A model generated the notes under the pieces. The model made no database searches. It was not told the origin of the DNA and was given only the letters and a program-made list of their open reading frames with translations. The translations under genes and the position numbers were made by a program. A stretch of 64,000 nt of DNA from Deinandra increscens subsp. villosa (lineage: Eukaryota > Streptophyta > Magnoliopsida > Asterales > Asteraceae). The first letter of the stretch is position 1; every line of letters starts with the position of its first letter. The stretch lies in NCBI GenBank assembly GCA_039602395.1, contig JBCNJP010000017.1, positions 19,438,729-19,502,728 of the forward strand, written 5' to 3'. Positions 58,991 to 64,000 of this stretch are shown here, one piece after another.

Positions 58991-61900
58991 CAATCTGACT
59001 CGTCGGGTGGGACCCGCAACAACTTAAACTTATATAAATCATGAAATCATGTATATGAGGGTAGCGTGTCAGTTAGAGTATTAGACGATTCTAGCATTTC
59101 TAAATAATGACACAAACCATAACACACAAATTTGAGTCTCGTAGCATTGGTGATTAACCAAAAATCAATACGTGCAGACGTATTACATGAAATTATATGC
59201 TTTACGTGTTATGATATATGACGTGTTTTCAACACGATCATGATAATTAGAAATGAATAAACATTTGAAACCCTAGTAAACCTTAGCAGAAACAACGAAA
59301 ATCGAGCAACCGAGAACCGCGAACGACCAAGCTACAAGGTGGCTGACCGGGGACGCGTCGCGGGTCATGACCCCTATAGCCTTGCCTTGCGTGGCACGTG
59401 AATGGTGTCAGACCAGCAAACCCTAATTTTGCTCTCTCTATATAAACCATGTTATAACCATTGTTAAAACCTTTATGTGATAACCCGTAAGTTTCCTAGG
59501 ACCTAAACTGATAATATATACCTATGTGTTAACTATGTTACGTAACTGGTTACTTGCAACGTGCTAAACATTACTATTTTTATGCTTTTACATGCAACGT
59601 AGTCGTAGAATTGACGTAGCCTAACTCGTGATACAAACGATTCTTGAACATGATAACCCCTTTACACGGAATGGTCGCTGGAATTTCAATAATAAAAGGG
59701 CGACCAACCGGACACGTTAACTGTATCTGTCACCTTTGCAATAAAATAATAACTCATGATCCCATTATCTTGGGGTCTCGTTTTATTTATTAATGTCATA
59801 CATATGATTTTAATTAATCATTATTACCTATAACGTTTACATAGTAATAACAAACGTGACACTATATATATGTATATGTACATGTTTAGACATTGACAAC
59901 GAAATCAAGACTTGTGATCCATTCCCTACGTAAACATCGAATTATTTTACGTCCCAATCAATCGTAAACAACCTCGTATCCATTCACGACGAAAATCGTT
60001 TTCATGCATGACATATTTAACGTCCATGCAACCCATCGCCTTTGTGTTTTAAACCCATGCAAACGATAAACCGTTTTAGCCAAACACAATTGTTAATATT
60101 TATATATTTTAACTCGTTTAACTTCCTTTACGTGTTACAAACAAAACCTATTTGTTTTAATTAATTCTCAACGTGTTAATCATCCGATTCAAACCCGGTT
60201 TTCTCCTATTCTTTTCCTTCCTTTTCTCGACCCGATCCTGTTCTCTTTTTTCTTTTTTTTTGATCTCGATCAACCCAGTTCACCCGAGGGTCGAACCCAC
60301 GACCTCTCATCTCTTTCTCCCTTCCTCCCCGTCACCTTTCCCTTTTTTTCCCTTCGAACCGGCTTCCACGGGTTTCGAACCCGATTCCTTTCCCCTCCTC
60401 CTTGCCGGTTTTCGAACAACAACAACTAACACCATCACCACCTTTAGTAATTATTTTGTTGGTTTATGTTGACTTCTATAGATGCCATTCATGTCATTCC
60501 CCAACATACTTACACACCTAGGATTGTAGGAGAATGTTGTCTCAAGCCAAGCCAGATCTATGGACCAAGGGTCCTTGGTTTCCCTCCACTCCTTCCTTCT
60601 TTCTCCCTCTCTTTTGGCCAAAAATTCTCAACCATACACACACACTTGCATTTCAAAATGGATCATGTACTTTCTAGTTGTGTGTGTGTATGTGTATCGG
60701 TTTCAGGGGACCGAAACCCCTCATTTCCCTCTCTTTTCTCGGTTGAACACAACACACACACAAAACACTTATGCACACAAGTGTTATAACACAAAACCAT
60801 TCCCAAACACTCCTTACTCTCCTTCTCTCGTCTCACTCTCTCTCTCTCTCTCTCTTCGGTTCTCTCTTTGAACCGTCACCCACACAAGCACACATCCAAA
60901 CACTCCCATTTTATAATACACATCATACTTAAACCTCTTTAACTAACCCTATCCCCCATACCACACTTAAACTTATCAAGAAATCCTCTCATCTCTCTCC
61001 CTTCTCTCAACCGTAAGTCCCTCTCTCTCTCTATTCTTTCTCTCAACTAAATTTCTTACTCAATCACTCAAATCTCTGATGTTCTATGGTGCTAGGAAGC
61101 AAGAATACTCAAGTTCTATCATCATCATCATTTTCGGCCATCATCTTCTCCTAGTGAGTCTTAATCTTCACTTTTCTTGATGAAATCATGATCTAGTTGT
61201 AGTTTCTTGTTCCTTTTCATGAGCCTAACTCTCCATTAGCAAGTCTTGACCTACATTGTTGTCTAAACATGATTATGAGCCATAAAAGCCTACTAGTTTG
61301 TAATTATCTTTATGTTTCACCATGTATATTTCTACTACAAACTTATGATAGTATTTACTTGAAATATTATGTTCAAAACTTAGTTTGGTTGGGCCTTTAT
61401 ACAAGCATTTGTTTAGAAAACTTGTTAAGTCACCTATTTTGAAAACCCTCATTTTGACTTAATATTTTTTAATATTTATATCTATCAATATTTAACATCT
61501 TTAAATATTATTTGGGAATTTTGTATATTTTATTTAATTATTAATATATATTTTACATTAATTCCAAATAAACATATAACCGGACACTTCACTTTGACTT
61601 TCCAAATCATTTAACTCTAAGGCTACCATGACGTTAAGACTTGACTTACCTAATTGGAGTGACATTAATTGTCAACCCAATTACTTATTGTATGTCTTAT
61701 AATTATTTAGGGCTACACTTTCGTTGATCGTGCTACCGATTTCTTGTTTCTGAATTATGTGACTTTTCATGGCCCCTTTTCCCTTTAACTATTTTTATCT
61801 TTGGGGGAGAATTCATACATACTTTTCCATGTTAGACAATTAGACCTTGTTATCTTATATGTTACATGTGCTTTTCACTTATCCAACCTTGTTATCTCAT

Positions 61901-62649
61901 GTTCATTCGTGTTATAATCAAACCCCACTATTAATTGAATCCGATTAATTATCATTTGAAACGGTAACGTTTGAATAGATCTATTGGGTTAACACCCCTG
62001 CTCTGGTTGGTAGCTCCAATCGTGACTCCGTTTTTATAGTCAAAGGGTACAAATTGTTATGTCTTATCTATGCGGTATCAACTAGACAAAAGATACCAAG
62101 AGTGGGTAAACAGTCAGTTTCGGTATTCAGGGTACATGGTAACATTTAAACTAGTCTTATCTGATATTGTCAAATTATTAACATGAATTGTTTTCAATTA
62201 CTATTTCCATTCAACCTTCAACTGCTAGCACTTTAAACATGTGAAACTCACCAACAATTATTTGTTGACAGTTTTCTCGCATGAATTCTCAGGTACTTGA
62301 TCTTATTTGTTGTGCATGCATCGGACCTGCTTGTTTTCCCGTCATTACATTTACGACTTTTCATTTGCTATCTGGAGTATGGTTATGCCTTTGGAGATTT
62401 TCCCGACATAACACCTAACGGTGTCATGTCCTAAAAATCTTTTGAAAGCTTATGCGATATAAACTTAAACTATTTATTTTTCTCATTACAATTAATCCGT
62501 TGCGTAATGATATTGGAAAAACTCCTAATTACTCCAACAACTTAACAATTTCCAAACGGCTCTTGTTGTTGAACCATCCAGAGTACGTTCGTAACCTTGA
62601 CTGTGATAACCTTTTTCGCATCCCGACACAAATCTTACAGGGTGTGACA
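58991..62649 (+). mobile_element. Third LTR-like repeat, ending GGGTGTGACA
   Basis: The last 700 bases follow the family plan (a bipartite ACACCC..GTAGCTCCAATCGTGACT block, CACCAACAATTATTTGTTGAC, CTCAGGTACTTGATC) and end GGGTGTGACA at 62649. A TATATAAACC motif near 59440 and a long pyrimidine-rich leader (60180-61030, with CTCTCT runs) would suit an LTR promoter and transcript. The left boundary was not found. Frames here (60173-60871) are low-complexity and not convincing genes. Confidence 0.4.
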
Positions 62650-64000
62650 CTTTAAACCTTATCATTTCATCAGCCGACTTCTAGCCCTCAAACCCTCTCT
62701 TTTAGCTAGATCTACGCCATTTTGTGATGAATCAACGAGAAGGAATCATCATCCATACGTTACCTAGTGAGGTATAAACTTTGTAGCCTTAAATTTCATG
62801 CTTTTTTTGTGATTCATGTTCTTGCATGCAAATGGTTAAAGTTATATTTTTTATTATAGATCTAGACTAAATACATAATAAAGTTGATGTATTGACGATA
62901 GATCTATGTTGCATGTTTGTTAGAGCATATTCATATGCTATAGAGTGTCTCGTGTATTGTATCTAAGTGAGCGTGTGTTAGTGAGTCTGTGTGTCAACAT
63001 ACCAAGGTGGCCGTACCATCTGGTATGTCGTACCAATTGGTCCGCCAATGGTACGCAGGCTTGTATGTGGTCACTATAAATAGATTGTGTTAGAATGAGA
63101 GTTTAACACTTCTGTCATTCTACACCTTTCTGTGTGTGTGTTCTAGAGAGAGAAACCAGAGCTTACTTCTTGTAATCTTCAAGTGATTAATAAGAACAAA
63201 GCTTATTTACATTCTCGTTCACTAGATTGATTGAAACATGCAGTAGTAAGATCATTTCGTATACTTACAATGTTGATAAACATATGATTTTTAAGATAGA
63301 TGTTGATGTATGTTGATGATGTTGTTAGATCTTGCATGCAATGCTATAAAGTTGACCTTTTTATGCATGAAATTCGTTAAAGATGTTGGCTTACTGGCTT
63401 AGGGCTAAATCTAGTCACTAGAGTGTTAAAGCTTGTAACTTGATGATGTTGATGTAATAAAGTTTAAATCTTTATAGTCGAATATGCATGCAAAGAAACA
63501 AAGGTGGTAGCTTGTTGGTTGTTTAGCAATAAAGGCGATAGATTTACGTTAGATTTTGCATGCAAGTTGATAAATGACCAGTCTTGATGATTATTATGCG
63601 ATTAAGTTCGAATCTTTACGTTGAACGATGCTCGTAAAGTGATAAAATTCAAGTTTTGATGATGAATAGTAATAAAGGACGTAACATATTGATTGATAAT
63701 GCATACAATGTGATAAAGAAGCAACCTTACCGTTTAATACGTGATAAAGATAGGATCTTTACGTAGGAAATTGATTGTTATGCATGTAATGTGTGACTCA
63801 ATGCGTAGTTAGTAATGATACGTGTAATTCGGATGTGAACAATTGTATAGACGTATGCTAGGATGCATGAAATGTGTAAACATGTTCGCTTAATTGTGAA
63901 CCATATGCATGTACAAATTCTAAGTCTCCCGCTTGGGTAGGAATGACAAGATTTTGTAAGGTTGCACCGTCAATCTTACACTGTACGTGTCGGATGGCGA
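62650..64000 (+). other. AT-rich sequence with a possible LTR promoter
   Basis: A TATAAATA motif at 63075-63082 is followed by a transcript-like stretch (GAGAGTTTAACACTTCTGTC..CTTGTAATC..GATTAATAAGAAC), resembling a copia LTR promoter and polyadenylation region. Nearby GGTACCA-like repeats occur at 63015-63055. The rest to the window end has no gene or repeat that I can define. Confidence 0.3.

Noticed and set aside
60173..60871. Ser/Pro/Phe-rich frames suggesting a secreted protein
   Set aside because: The DNA is a pyrimidine-rich leader with CTCTCT runs, frames overlap in two phases, and it lies inside LTR-like sequence.

Overview
The window is nuclear DNA from a flowering plant: AT-rich, with introns of plant type, conserved plant genes and a dense load of plant transposable elements. 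An asterid, plausibly Asteraceae, would fit the repeat style, but that is inference. No bacterial, organellar or viral genome features and no convincing tRNA or rRNA gene were seen.

Only four host genes are well supported, all in the middle: a single-exon RING-H2 ubiquitin ligase (27478-28737, +), a small three-exon KIN/LEA-like stress protein (34527-35181, -), S-adenosylmethionine decarboxylase with its conserved pair of upstream ORFs (36272-37750 plus leader exons, -), and BIN4/MIDGET, a topoisomerase VI accessory protein, reconstructed here as 12 exons (42000-45265, -). They do not form one pathway.

Left region (1-26305): transposons. Five elements with related terminal inverted repeats (E1-E5) each sit between (TA)n microsatellites. 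Four of them (E2-E5) stand end to end from 6008 to 26244 and share the microsatellites between them. E3 is split by a 4.7 kb Helitron that carries a broken RAD51 gene fragment. A young Ty1/copia element (15258-21721) sits in the microsatellite between E3 and E4. E2 holds remnants of a FAR1/MULE-like protein. E1, E4 and E5 are filled with the palindrome TTGCACATGTGCAA, while E2 and E3 use GTTAC/GTAAC palindromes instead.

Middle region (26306-46000): the host genes, interleaved with a MULE-type MITE (28918-29297, 9-bp target duplication), a Tourist-like MITE (30323-33798, TAA duplication) that contains two head-to-head Helitrons, a 246-bp tandem duplication upstream of the KIN-like gene, and a MITE in a BIN4 intron.

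Right region (46000-64000): a hAT deletion derivative (47076-48040), a second Helitron of the same family as the RAD51 carrier (48508-52535), and a series of long LTR-like sequences ending in TGTCACACCC/GGGTGTGACA. One of these, 53840-58203, looks like a solo LTR inserted in reverse into an older copy of the same family with a GTTCA duplication. The last 5 kb is LTR-like and otherwise featureless sequence.
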